47,461 nucleotides of DNA from JAUWOY01 sp034431315 (GTDB lineage Bacteria; Chloroflexota; Anaerolineae; VGOG01), in assembly GCA_034431315.1 (NCBI GenBank), contig DAOUDK010000068.1:1-47461 (forward strand), written 5' to 3'. Numbering within the stretch: position 1 is the first letter of the stretch; every line of letters begins with the position of its first letter. Shown here piece after piece: positions 39,809 through 47,461 of the stretch. The position numbers and the translations under genes are program-made. The notes below the pieces were generated by a model. It searched no databases. It had not been told where the DNA came from and saw nothing but the letters and a program-made list of their open reading frames with translations.

Positions 39809-40881
39809 TGGATACTCAACAAACACCAATCCTCTCGGTACGAAATCTGAAAACCTACTTCCTCCTGGACGAAGGCACCGTACGGGCTGTTGACGGCATC
39901 AGTTTCGACGTCTTCCCTGGCCAGGTGGTCGGTATTGTGGGGGAAAGCGGCTGTGGCAAGAGCGTCACGATCAAGTCAGTGTTGCGCATCGTTGAGAAAC
40001 CTGGCCGGATCGTCGAGGGCGAAATCTATTTCCGCTCTCACAGGCAGAATGGGCGCAACGCCCCCCTGGCCCCCCAAAGTTGGGGGGAACGGGGGGATGG
40101 AGACTTCGTCAATCTGGTCTCGTTGGATGCCTACGGTAAGCGTATGCGTTCTGTCCGGGGGGCAGAAATTGCCCTCATTCCCCAGGAGCCTATGTCGTCC
40201 TTCAGTCCGGTGCACACCATTGGCGATCAGCTCACCGAGGCCATTCTGCTTCACCAAGATGTCGGTAAACGCGAGGCCCAACGCATAGCCATCGAACGTC
40301 TCCGCGAGGTGGATGTCCCCAGTCCGGAGCAGCATGTCAACGCCTACTCCTGGGAACTGAGCGGCGGGTTGCGCCAGCGGGCCATGATCGCCATGGCTTT
40401 GTCGTGCAATCCCAGATTGCTAATCGCCGATGAGCCGACGACGGCCATAGACGTTACCACACAGGCCCAAATCCTGAGGTTGCTGCGTTCGCTGCAGCAG
40501 CAACATAATATGGCCATCATCTTCATCACCCACGATCTGGGAGTGATTGCCCAAATCGCGGAATACGTGATCGTGATGTACCTGGGCCGGATGATGGAGA
40601 CGGGGCCGGTGGATGATATCTTCCACAGCCCGCAGCATCCTTACACCAGGGCGCTGCTCAAGTCCATCCCCTCGGTTTACACCCGCTCTCGCACCTTCCT
40701 GCCCACTATTGAGGGGGCTATCCCCCATCCCTTTAATCGCCCCCCCGGCTGTCCGTTTCACCCGCGCTGCCCAGAGTTCACGCCTGGCATCTGCGATCGG
40801 AAAACGCCGACCCTCCAGCCAGTCAACGAGCGGCAATCGGCGAGTTGCTTCCTCTACCACCGCATAGCAGAAGAGGATTGA
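39805..40881 (+). CDS. Dpp/Opp-type ABC transporter ATPase (DppD-like) with in-frame repeat
   Basis: This is the first ATPase, 358 residues. Motifs are Walker A GESGCGKSVT, IPQEPMSSFSPVHTIGDQL, signature WELSGGLRQRAMIAMAL, Walker B LLIADEPTTAID and the C-terminal oligopeptide-ATPase tail PPGCPFHPRCPEFTPGIC. Between GEIYFRSHRQ and MRSVRGAEIALIPQEP there is an extra segment (NGRNAPLAPQSWGERGDG), encoded by a C/G palindrome at about 40055-40103. ATG 39805 overlaps the dppC stop (ATGA). The insert falls between Walker A and the Q-loop, a variable region, so the enzyme may still work. Confidence 0.88.
   Translation: MMDTQQTPILSVRNLKTYFLLDEGTVRAVDGISFDVFPGQVVGIVGESGCGKSVTIKSVLRIVEKPGRIVEGEIYFRSHRQNGRNAPLAPQSWGERGDGDFVNLVSLDAYGKRMRSVRGAEIALIPQEPMSSFSPVHTIGDQLTEAILLHQDVGKREAQRIAIERLREVDVPSPEQHVNAYSWELSGGLRQRAMIAMALSCNPRLLIADEPTTAIDVTTQAQILRLLRSLQQQHNMAIIFITHDLGVIAQIAEYVIVMYLGRMMETGPVDDIFHSPQHPYTRALLKSIPSVYTRSRTFLPTIEGAIPHPFNRPPGCPFHPRCPEFTPGICDRKTPTLQPVNERQSASCFLYHRIAEED
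40055..40103 (+). repeat. C/G palindromic repeat inserted in frame in the ATPase gene
   Basis: The core is CCCCCCTGGCCCCCCAA, then AG, then TTGGGGGGAACGGGGGG, a nested palindrome. It encodes NAPLAPQSWGERGDG in frame. Such elements are normally intergenic. Confidence 0.75.
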
Positions 40882-40892
40882 GGCCATAGGCA

Positions 40893-41930
40893 GTGGACAC
40901 AACCACCACGAACGATCGAGTATTGCTGGAAATCAAGAGCCTCAAAAAATACTTTCCCGTCAGGAAAGGGCTCTTCAGGCGAGTCGTCGGCCAGGTGAAA
41001 GCGGTTGACGGCGTGAGTTTCTACATCAACGAGGGCGAGACATTGGGCCTGGTGGGGGAGAGCGGCTGTGGTAAGACCACCGCGGCCAGGTGCATTTTGC
41101 GCGCCCTTGACCCTACGACGGGACAGATCCTCTTCCGCACTCAGTCCGGTCAGATGGTTGACATCGCCACCTTGCCAGAGAGCGAGTTACGTCCATTGCG
41201 TCGCAACATGCAAATGATCTTTCAGGATCCCTTTGCCTCGCTCAATCCGCGCATGAATTTGCTGGATATCGTGGGCGAGCCATTGTTGGTCATTGGAGGG
41301 ATCAAGAGCCACCATGAGCGCATGGAGCGGGTGGCGGAGTTGCTACGGTTGGTAGGCCTGCGTCCGGAATACATGCAGCGCTTCCCCCACGCCTTTAGCG
41401 GTGGCCAGCGCCAGCGCATTGTCATAGCCCGCGCCCTGGCCCTCAATCCACGCCTGGTGGTGGCCGACGAGCCAGTTTCGGCGCTGGATGTCTCCGTGCA
41501 GGCTCAGGTGCTGAACCTGATGATGGAACTGCAGCGACGATTGAATCTGACCTACCTGTTCATAGCTCACGACCTGAGCGTCGTCAAGCATATCTGCGAC
41601 CGGGTGGCGGTGATGTATGTGGGCAAGCTCGTGGAGACGGCGCCGACCGATGAGCTCTTCTACCACCCGAAGCACCCCTACACGGCAGCGCTCATGTCGG
41701 CTGTGCCTGTGGCGGATCCCCGCGTCCGGTCGGCCATGATTCCGCTGGAGGGGGATGTGCCCAGCCCGGCCAACCCGCCGTCGGGATGCTACTTCCACCC
41801 TCGCTGCCGCTACGCCGTTGACAAATGCTCTGAGGAAACACCTGTCCTGGAGGAAGTCTCGCCCAACCACCACGTTGCCTGCCATCGGGTGCATGAGCTG
41901 AAGTTAGCCGGCATCGGCGGCGCGCAATAG
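40893..41930 (+). CDS. Dpp/Opp-type ABC transporter ATPase (DppF-like)
   Basis: This is the second ATPase, 345 residues from GTG 40893. Motifs are Walker A GESGCGKTT, MIFQDPFASLNPRMNLLDIV after the Q-loop, signature AFSGGQRQRIVIARA, Walker B LVVADEPVSALDVSVQAQ, and the C-terminal PPSGCYFHPRCRYAVDKC cysteine segment. It has the N-terminal LKKYFPVRKGLFRR typical of the DppF position. It lies 11 bp after dppD. Confidence 0.92.
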   Translation: MDTTTTNDRVLLEIKSLKKYFPVRKGLFRRVVGQVKAVDGVSFYINEGETLGLVGESGCGKTTAARCILRALDPTTGQILFRTQSGQMVDIATLPESELRPLRRNMQMIFQDPFASLNPRMNLLDIVGEPLLVIGGIKSHHERMERVAELLRLVGLRPEYMQRFPHAFSGGQRQRIVIARALALNPRLVVADEPVSALDVSVQAQVLNLMMELQRRLNLTYLFIAHDLSVVKHICDRVAVMYVGKLVETAPTDELFYHPKHPYTAALMSAVPVADPRVRSAMIPLEGDVPSPANPPSGCYFHPRCRYAVDKCSEETPVLEEVSPNHHVACHRVHELKLAGIGGAQ

Positions 41931-41955
41931 GGGGGCAGAGGGCTATGGAAAGACG

Positions 41956-43155
41956 ATGATCGGTGACCTTGTTGAGCAACTGCAAGGACGTTGGGCTTTG
42001 GTCAATGGACAGATCGTCTTGCCAGGCGCGGTGGTGAGCGGCAAGGTCCTGGTCGTAGAAGATGACCAGATCCTCGGCGTCGGCGAGCCTGACTCGTTGG
42101 GGTCCGAGGTGCAGCGCGTTGACGTCGGCGGGCGGCTGATCACGCCGGGTCTCGTGGACATTCACACCCACGGTGCCCTGGGCCACACGTTCAATGAACC
42201 CACCGCGGAAGCCTTCGCTATCATCACCGCGGAAAATGCTCGACGCGGCGTGACCTTGCTGCTGGCAACGCTGGCCGCGGCGCCCATTCCCGACCTGTGC
42301 CGTTGCCTGGAATTCTGCCGCCGCTGGATGGCAGAGGCCCACGACGGTGCGCAGATCATGGGGGCGCATCTGGAAAGTCCCTACATCAGCGTGGCGCAGA
42401 GGGGAGCGCTCGATCCCCAGAACCTCCGCACGCCCGACGACGGCAGTGTAGATCTGTTGCTTGAGCACCATGACGTGCTACGCATCTTCGTCCTGGCGCC
42501 GGAGCTGCCTGGAGCCCTGGGTCTGGTCGCCAAATTGGCGCGTCTGGGCATCGTGCCTGCAGCGGGTCACAGCTCTGCCAAGGAGGAGCAGGTGCTGGCC
42601 GCCATGCGCGCCGGATTGCGCCATGTGACGCACATCTGGAGCGCGATGTCCAGCACTATCCGCGAGGGGCCGTGGCGCAAGCCAGGTCTGTTGGAGGCAG
42701 CGTTGGTCTTCGACGGCCTGACGGTGGAGATGATCGCCGACAACAAGCACCTGCCGCCCACCTTGATGAAGCTGGCCTACAAGTGCATCGGCGCCGACCG
42801 TCTGTGTGTCATCTCCGACGCCACCAGCGGCGCGGGCTTGCCGGAAGGCGCTCGCTTCCGCATGGGGGGCATGGAATACGAGGTACACGACGGCGTGGGC
42901 ATGATGTTCGACCGCTCGTGCTTTGCCGGCAGCACCACCTTGGTGAACCAGATGGTGCCCATCTTGACAGACGCGGTGGGCATCCCGCTGGTAGAGGCAA
43001 TTCGGATGACAACCCTGACACCGGCGCGTGTCATCGGCTTCGATGACCGTAAAGGTAGCCTCGAGGCCAGCAAAGATGCTGACCTGGCCGTTTTCGAGGA
43101 TGACTTTACCGCCTGGCGCACTATGATCGGCGGTCGGTGGGCGTACGCAGCCTAG
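41956..43155 (+). CDS. nagA: N-acetylglucosamine-6-phosphate deacetylase (NagA)
   Basis: This 399-residue amidohydrolase removes acetate from GlcNAc-6-phosphate to give glucosamine-6-phosphate. Visible sites are DIHTHGALGHTFNE (HxH), GAHLESPYISVAQRGAL (metal Glu; NagA usually has HLEGP), AAGHSSAKEEQ (His), HIWSAMSSTIREG and VISDATSGAGLPEG (catalytic Asp). HLESP in place of HLEGP is a mild departure. It follows the transporter ATPase by 25 bp and precedes nagB by about 120 bp. Confidence 0.88.
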   Translation: MIGDLVEQLQGRWALVNGQIVLPGAVVSGKVLVVEDDQILGVGEPDSLGSEVQRVDVGGRLITPGLVDIHTHGALGHTFNEPTAEAFAIITAENARRGVTLLLATLAAAPIPDLCRCLEFCRRWMAEAHDGAQIMGAHLESPYISVAQRGALDPQNLRTPDDGSVDLLLEHHDVLRIFVLAPELPGALGLVAKLARLGIVPAAGHSSAKEEQVLAAMRAGLRHVTHIWSAMSSTIREGPWRKPGLLEAALVFDGLTVEMIADNKHLPPTLMKLAYKCIGADRLCVISDATSGAGLPEGARFRMGGMEYEVHDGVGMMFDRSCFAGSTTLVNQMVPILTDAVGIPLVEAIRMTTLTPARVIGFDDRKGSLEASKDADLAVFEDDFTAWRTMIGGRWAYAA

Positions 43156-43274
43156 CCACGAGAGAGGTCGGTTGCTTTCAGATAACCTGTACCGCCACAG
43201 TGCTAAATAGGTATCAAAATCGCTTGCGATGCGCTGCCGCTTCGTATCTATAAAAGAAGATCAGGAGGAAAGAA

Positions 43275-44051
43275 ATGAACAAGGTAGAGCCTATCAAGAC
43301 CGCAAAGTATGACCAGTTGCCTGTAGCTGTCTATAAGAGCAACGAAGAATTGGGCCAGGCAGCAGCGCTGGACGCGCGGGAAATCATCAGTAAGGCGATA
43401 ACTGAAAAAGGGGAGGCAAATATCATTCTCGCCACCGGCAATTCACAACTCACATTTTTGCACACCCTGCGCGGTTTGGAAGGGATTGATTGGTCAAAAG
43501 TGAACGTGTTTCATATGGATGAATATCTGGGCATAGACCCAAACCACAGGGCGAGTTTTCCCCTCTTCTTGCGCCAGCACTTTCTCGAAGCCGTTAACCC
43601 TCGCTCCTTTCATCCAGTGCCCAGCCAACCTGAAGATGTTGAGAAGGCTTGTCGGGAGTATGAAGCCTTGTTGAGAGAGCACCCAGCAGACCTGGTGGCC
43701 CTGGGTTTCGGTGAGAATGGACACCTGGCCTTCAACGATCCACCCTACGCCCGCTTTGATGACCCGCTGTGGGTGAAGGTGGTCAAGTTGGCAGAAGCGA
43801 GCCGCAGGCAGCAAGCGGGTGAAGGGCACTTCGACTCACTGGAGGAGGTGCCGACCCAGGCCATCACCTTAACGATTCCGGCGCTGTTGGCAGCCAAGGC
43901 TATGCTGGGCATCGTTCCAGAAGCGCGAAAGGCGGAAGCAGTCCGTGCCTGCCTACAAGATCCCATCAGCGAAGAGCGGCCAGGATCCATTTTGCGCCGG
44001 GTAGATCACGCGCGCCTCTATCTGGATCAGGACTCAGCTTCCAAACTGTAA
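43275..44051 (+). CDS. nagB: Glucosamine-6-phosphate deaminase (NagB-like)
   Basis: This 258-residue enzyme isomerises and deaminates glucosamine-6-phosphate to fructose-6-phosphate and ammonia. Motifs are IILATGNSQLTFLHTL (phosphate loop), VNVFHMDEYLGI (active-site Asp, Glu), ALGFGENGHLAFNDPP and the C-terminal half. AGGAGGAAAG precedes the ATG. The 119-bp gap to nagA holds an imperfect fold (GATACGAAGCGGCAGCG region) that I cannot assign. It completes the nag pathway with nagA. Confidence 0.88.
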   Translation: MNKVEPIKTAKYDQLPVAVYKSNEELGQAAALDAREIISKAITEKGEANIILATGNSQLTFLHTLRGLEGIDWSKVNVFHMDEYLGIDPNHRASFPLFLRQHFLEAVNPRSFHPVPSQPEDVEKACREYEALLREHPADLVALGFGENGHLAFNDPPYARFDDPLWVKVVKLAEASRRQQAGEGHFDSLEEVPTQAITLTIPALLAAKAMLGIVPEARKAEAVRACLQDPISEERPGSILRRVDHARLYLDQDSASKL

Positions 44052-44069
44052 CAGTTAAATGATGATGAG

Positions 44070-45221
44070 ATGAACTCCAGAGAACGCTTGCTCACAACCT
44101 TAAATCACAGTGAGCCGGACCGCGTCCCCTGTGATCTCGGCAGCACGCAGGTCACAGGCATCCACGTGGCAGCCTATCGCAGCCTGCGCCAGACCCTGGG
44201 TCTGCCGCTGGTTGAAGTGCAGTTGTGTGACTCTATCCAGCAATTAGCCCTGCCCGACGACGATGTAATCGAACGGTTGGGGGTGGATGTGCGCGGGCTG
44301 TTCCCGCTCAACAGCCACAATTGGAACATTCACGAGGAAGACGCCGGGGGATATTGGCTCTATCACGACGAATGGGGCATCACTCACCGCCGGGCCAAGC
44401 CGGACGGCCTTTACTACAGCATCGTGCAGGCGCCGCTGGGCAGGCCGGATATATCAGCGCAGGACATCGAGAACCATACCTGGCCCGACATGGCCGATCC
44501 GCGACGCATCGCTGGGCTGCGGGAGCTGGCCGAGCGTTACCGGAGGGATAGCTACGCGGTGGTGCTCAAGAGCCCCTTCGCCGGCATCTTTGAAATGGCC
44601 CAGCGTATCGTGGGCATGGAAAGCTGCCTGATGATGATGGCCGCCGACAAAAAGCTGGCGGGCGCGCTCTTTGACAAATTGCTCGAACTCAAGCTGGCCT
44701 TTTGGGACCTGGCACTGCCGCAACTGGCTGATGTTGTGGACGTCGTTGCCGAGTTCGACGACTATGGCACCCAATCGTCGCAACTGATCTCGCCCCGCAT
44801 GTTCCGCCAGCAACTCAAGCCGCGCCTGAAGATTCTGTTTGATCGCCTCAAGCAGTTGGCTCCCAACGCCAGGCGGTTCTTTCATTCGTGCGGCAACGTG
44901 CGGCCGCTGCTGCCCGATTTCATCGAGATCGGCGTGGAGATCCTCAACCCGGTGCATACCCGCGCCGCCGGGATGGAACCAACCGCTCTCAAGCGCGACT
45001 TTGGCCATGCGCTGGTTTTCTGGGGCGGCGGGGTGGATACCCAGGGGGTGCTGCCCAGTGGCACGCCGCAGGAGGTGAAGGGCGACGTGCGGCGCAACAT
45101 CGAGGCCCTGGCTCCCGGCGGCGGATTTGTCTTTAACACCGTCCACAACATTCAGGCAGACGTCCCTCCCCAGAACATCATCGCCCTATGGGAGGCGTTG
45201 CAAGAGTATGGAGTGTATTGA
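44070..45221 (+). CDS. URO-D/MtaA-family protein
   Basis: This 383-residue protein is a close paralogue of the one at 5280 (MNSRERLLTTLNHSEPDRVP, FFHSCGNVRPLLPDF, VEILNPVHTRAAGME, LVFWGGGVDTQG). The His-X-Cys pair is present; the third-ligand region has FNTVHNIQADVPPQNI with His in place of Cys, exactly as at 5280. It starts 18 bp after nagB and its end lies near the next URO-D gene. The reaction is unknown. Confidence 0.82.
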   Translation: MNSRERLLTTLNHSEPDRVPCDLGSTQVTGIHVAAYRSLRQTLGLPLVEVQLCDSIQQLALPDDDVIERLGVDVRGLFPLNSHNWNIHEEDAGGYWLYHDEWGITHRRAKPDGLYYSIVQAPLGRPDISAQDIENHTWPDMADPRRIAGLRELAERYRRDSYAVVLKSPFAGIFEMAQRIVGMESCLMMMAADKKLAGALFDKLLELKLAFWDLALPQLADVVDVVAEFDDYGTQSSQLISPRMFRQQLKPRLKILFDRLKQLAPNARRFFHSCGNVRPLLPDFIEIGVEILNPVHTRAAGMEPTALKRDFGHALVFWGGGVDTQGVLPSGTPQEVKGDVRRNIEALAPGGGFVFNTVHNIQADVPPQNIIALWEALQEYGVY

Positions 45222-45232
45222 TAGAGGTTGCC

Positions 45233-46303
45233 ATGCCCCCGATCACCGCCAAGGAATTCCTGCCTGTCGAGCTTGTTTTCAACCCCAATTGGTGGTATCG
45301 CACGGCGGGCATTTCTTTCGACGAGTCGTTTTATTTTGACGCCGAGACGCGCATGGAGAACGACGTGACCATGCGGCGGGTGCTCTACCAGCGCTTCGGC
45401 GACCTGGGTATGGGCGAAGCTAACCCCCAACCCCGTCCCATCATCGGCTCCCTCCACGTAGCGGGCGGATTCGTCATCCCCGCGCTTCTGGGCGCGGACG
45501 TCATCTTTGCCCCCGATGCCGCCCCCCAGCCGAAACCTGTTAACCTATCGGTCACGCAGATAGAGGCCCTGGAGAAGCCCGATTTCAGGGAGACCTGGCC
45601 CATGAATCAGCTCATCGCCGACTTCGTCTCGCTGGAGGCGGAGTATGGCTATCTGGTGGGCGATTTGAACACCGACGGGCTGCTGAACGCCGCTTATCAC
45701 CTGTACGGCCAGCAGCTCTTTCTCGACTTCTACCAGGCCCCTGAGCGCGTCCGACGGCTGCTCGATATAATCGGGGAACTGATCGTGGATGTCGCGCTGT
45801 ACGTGCGCCAGCGGACGGGCAGTTGCTCCATCTCCGTCAACCGCATGGTAGAGCACGTGGACCCGCGCCTTTTTCTCCACGCCAACTGCTCAGTGCAGAT
45901 GATCTCGCCCAGCAGTTACCGCGAGATGCACTTGCCTGTGGAACTCCGCATGGCTGAGCGCATCCAGCCCTTCGGCGTGCATCATTGCGGCGACAACCTG
46001 CACCGCATCGCGCCCGTCTACGCGGAGCTACCGGCTATCTTTTTCGGTGTGGGATGGGGCTCCGATGTGGCGAGCTGCCGCGAGGCGTTGCCCGATGCCT
46101 TTTTCAACCTGCGCCTCAACCCGGTGCGGATGCTGCAATGCACGCCGCCAGAGATCGCGGAGGACACGGAAAAGCTGCTGCTGGCGGCCGGCTCGCTGGA
46201 GCAGGCGGGGGTGTGCTGCATCAACATGGACTACGGCACGTCCGACGACAACATCTTTGCCATGTTTGAGGTAGTTCAGCGCTATCGGCGCTACGGAGCG
46301 TAA
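45233..46303 (+). CDS. URO-D-superfamily protein, divergent
   Basis: This 356-residue member has VHHCGDNLHRIAPVYAEL as the His-X-Cys equivalent and GVCCINMDYGTSDDNIF near the C-terminus, where a further cysteine pair sits. The N-terminal region (EFLPVELVFNPNWWYRTAGI) differs from the MtaA-like group. ATG 45233 follows AGAGG; the longer frame from 45188 overlaps the preceding gene. It directly abuts the next gene. Function unknown. Confidence 0.75.
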   Translation: MPPITAKEFLPVELVFNPNWWYRTAGISFDESFYFDAETRMENDVTMRRVLYQRFGDLGMGEANPQPRPIIGSLHVAGGFVIPALLGADVIFAPDAAPQPKPVNLSVTQIEALEKPDFRETWPMNQLIADFVSLEAEYGYLVGDLNTDGLLNAAYHLYGQQLFLDFYQAPERVRRLLDIIGELIVDVALYVRQRTGSCSISVNRMVEHVDPRLFLHANCSVQMISPSSYREMHLPVELRMAERIQPFGVHHCGDNLHRIAPVYAELPAIFFGVGWGSDVASCREALPDAFFNLRLNPVRMLQCTPPEIAEDTEKLLLAAGSLEQAGVCCINMDYGTSDDNIFAMFEVVQRYRRYGA

Positions 46304-47338
46304 ATGGGTACCCCCTGGGAACGTTTCAAGCAAGCGGCCCGCCTGGGTGAGCCTGAGCAAGTACCCGTCGGTCTCATCGTGGATAGCCCCTGGCTGCCCG
46401 GCTACGCGGGCATTGACACGCGCGATTACTTCCTCTTCCCTGACAAATGGCTGGCGATCAACCTGGGGCTGCTGGAGCGCTTTCCCGATGCCGTCTGGAT
46501 TCCCGGCTTCTGGGTGGAATACGGCATGGCCGCCGAGCCGTCCGCCTTTGGTGTCAAGCTGCGCTTTCATCCCGACCGCCCTCCTTCCATTGAGCCACTG
46601 GTGACCGATCTCACCTTCTGGGCCGATGCGAAGCCGGCCAACCCGCACGAAGACGGGCTGATGCCTCTTGTCCTCCGTCTGTATGAAGTGATGGACGAGC
46701 GGTTGCGAACCGAGGGGCTGGGCATCAGGATGGTCTGCGCTCGCGGGCCGATGACCGTGGCATCCTGGCTGGTGGGTGTGATGCCTTTGATGATGGGACT
46801 CGTCACTAGCCCCATTGAGGTGTCCCGCGTCTTGGATACCGTGACCACCACCCTCATCCGCTGGCTGCACGCCCAACTGGACGCGCTGCGCCAGCCAGAG
46901 GGCATCATGCTGCTCGACGACATCGTGGGCCTGGTGTCGAAGCGTCACTACGAGGAGTTCGTTCATCCTCATCTGAGGCGCATTTTCGACGAGTTCGACG
47001 GCCTGATCCGCGTCTACCACAACGACACCCCCTGCCCGCACCTGTTGGAGAGCCTGGCCGAGGCCAACTTCGACGTGTTCAATTTCAGCCACCAGGTGGA
47101 CATCGGCGAGGTCAAGGCTAAAATGGGGCATCGGGTAGCGCTGATGGGCAACGTGCCCCCGCTAGACGTGGGAGTGCGCGGAACGCCTGCCGAGGTGGCG
47201 CGGTGGGCGCGAGAGTGTTTGGAAAAGGCGGCGCCAGGAGGCGGGATGATCCTATCCTTCGGCGGCGGCGTCTCGCCGGGCACCCCTGCGGAGAACATTG
47301 ATGCCTTGCTGCAAGCGGCACGCGAATGGTCGAGGTAA
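46304..47338 (+). CDS. URO-D-superfamily protein with altered His-X-Cys site
   Basis: This 344-residue protein starts immediately after the preceding stop. The motif position reads RVYHNDTPCPHLLESL, so His is followed by Asn-Asp rather than X-Cys. The C-terminal part (FNFSHQVDIGEVKAKMGHRV, LMGNVPPLDV and GGGMILSFGGGVSPGTPAENI) is the normal URO-D ending. With 45233 it may form a pair, because they are adjacent and both divergent. Function unknown. Confidence 0.78.
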   Translation: MGTPWERFKQAARLGEPEQVPVGLIVDSPWLPGYAGIDTRDYFLFPDKWLAINLGLLERFPDAVWIPGFWVEYGMAAEPSAFGVKLRFHPDRPPSIEPLVTDLTFWADAKPANPHEDGLMPLVLRLYEVMDERLRTEGLGIRMVCARGPMTVASWLVGVMPLMMGLVTSPIEVSRVLDTVTTTLIRWLHAQLDALRQPEGIMLLDDIVGLVSKRHYEEFVHPHLRRIFDEFDGLIRVYHNDTPCPHLLESLAEANFDVFNFSHQVDIGEVKAKMGHRVALMGNVPPLDVGVRGTPAEVARWARECLEKAAPGGGMILSFGGGVSPGTPAENIDALLQAAREWSR

Positions 47339-47409
47339 GCGTTTAGGTGTCATTGCGAGCTGCTCCATGTCGCGGTCGCGCCACTCATTGTGTAAGAAAC
47401 CAACTTTTG

Positions 47410-47461
47410 ATCGCCGAGGTCTCCGACCGAAGGCGGGAGGGCTCGGTCGGAGACCTTCGCC
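47410..47461. repeat. GGTCTCCGACCGA palindrome (best copy) at the window end
   Basis: GGTCTCCGACCGA (47418-47430) and TCGGTCGGAGACC (47443-47455) form a perfect 13-bp inverted repeat. The same right arm occurs at 8988-9000, and a diverged copy lies at 5048-5106. No gene is visible after 47338. Confidence 0.8.

Overview
The window reads as one stretch of a GC-rich bacterial chromosome, most probably from a Chloroflexota (Anaerolineae-like) heterotroph. That placement is inference. It rests on many carbohydrate ABC transporters, lipoproteins whose anchor is joined to the binding domain by Val-Glu-Lys-rich linkers, URO-D/MtaA-type proteins beside sugar genes, sigma70-type promoters, and intergenic regions full of palindromic repeats. 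Almost every gene lies on the + strand; one toxin-antitoxin pair is on the - strand. I see no rRNA, tRNA or CRISPR array.

Layout. (1) 1-4157: a tungstate transporter (tupABC), a convergent PIN/RHH toxin-antitoxin pair, and moaA for the molybdenum/tungsten cofactor. (2) 4163-6440: a TIM-barrel epimerase with a consensus promoter, a HAD-tail relic and a URO-D protein. (3) 6451-11909: a CUT2-type sugar ABC system whose binding protein is a LysM domain plus two near-identical binding domains. (4) 11970-18820: a CUT1-type sugar ABC system (binding protein, two permeases, MalK-like ATPase), a URO-D protein and a PfkB kinase like the one in the Thermotoga inositol locus. (5) 18821-19383: a gene-free, repeat-rich gap. 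(6) 19384-26393: a tightly packed cluster with a lipoprotein, a frameshifted alkaline-phosphatase-superfamily protein, three tandem PhnP-like metallo-beta-lactamase proteins plus a relic of a fourth, a TIM-barrel isomerase, a DarA-type c-di-AMP receptor and a PfkB kinase. (7) 26463-33968: iolG, another inositol-type PfkB kinase, a PIN toxin-antitoxin pair, a LacI regulator with two identical operators, then iolM-iolN-iolO. (8) 34023-47338: a second LacI regulator with its operator, a Dpp/Opp-type ABC system, nagA, nagB and three URO-D-family genes.

How it fits together. IolG, IolM, IolN and IolO match the four steps of the Thermotoga-type route from myo-inositol through scyllo-inosose and a diketo-inositol to 5-keto-L-gluconate and D-tagaturonate. 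The CUT1 transporter and the two inositol-locus-type kinases are candidates for uptake and a side branch. NagA and NagB, behind a Dpp-type transporter and a LacI regulator, suggest amino-sugar oligomer use.

The most novel signal is a conserved 5' leader. Two non-homologous sugar-binding-protein genes (6659 and 12170) each have a consensus promoter followed by nearly the same transcribed leader, 46/49 identical in one block and 44/44 in another, including a perfect 8-bp hairpin. I do not recognise it as a known riboswitch class. Other unusual points are in-frame palindromic insertions in two genes, a metallo-beta-lactamase paralogue that has lost its metal-binding histidines, a c-di-AMP receptor translationally coupled to a sugar kinase, and several families of intergenic palindromes.
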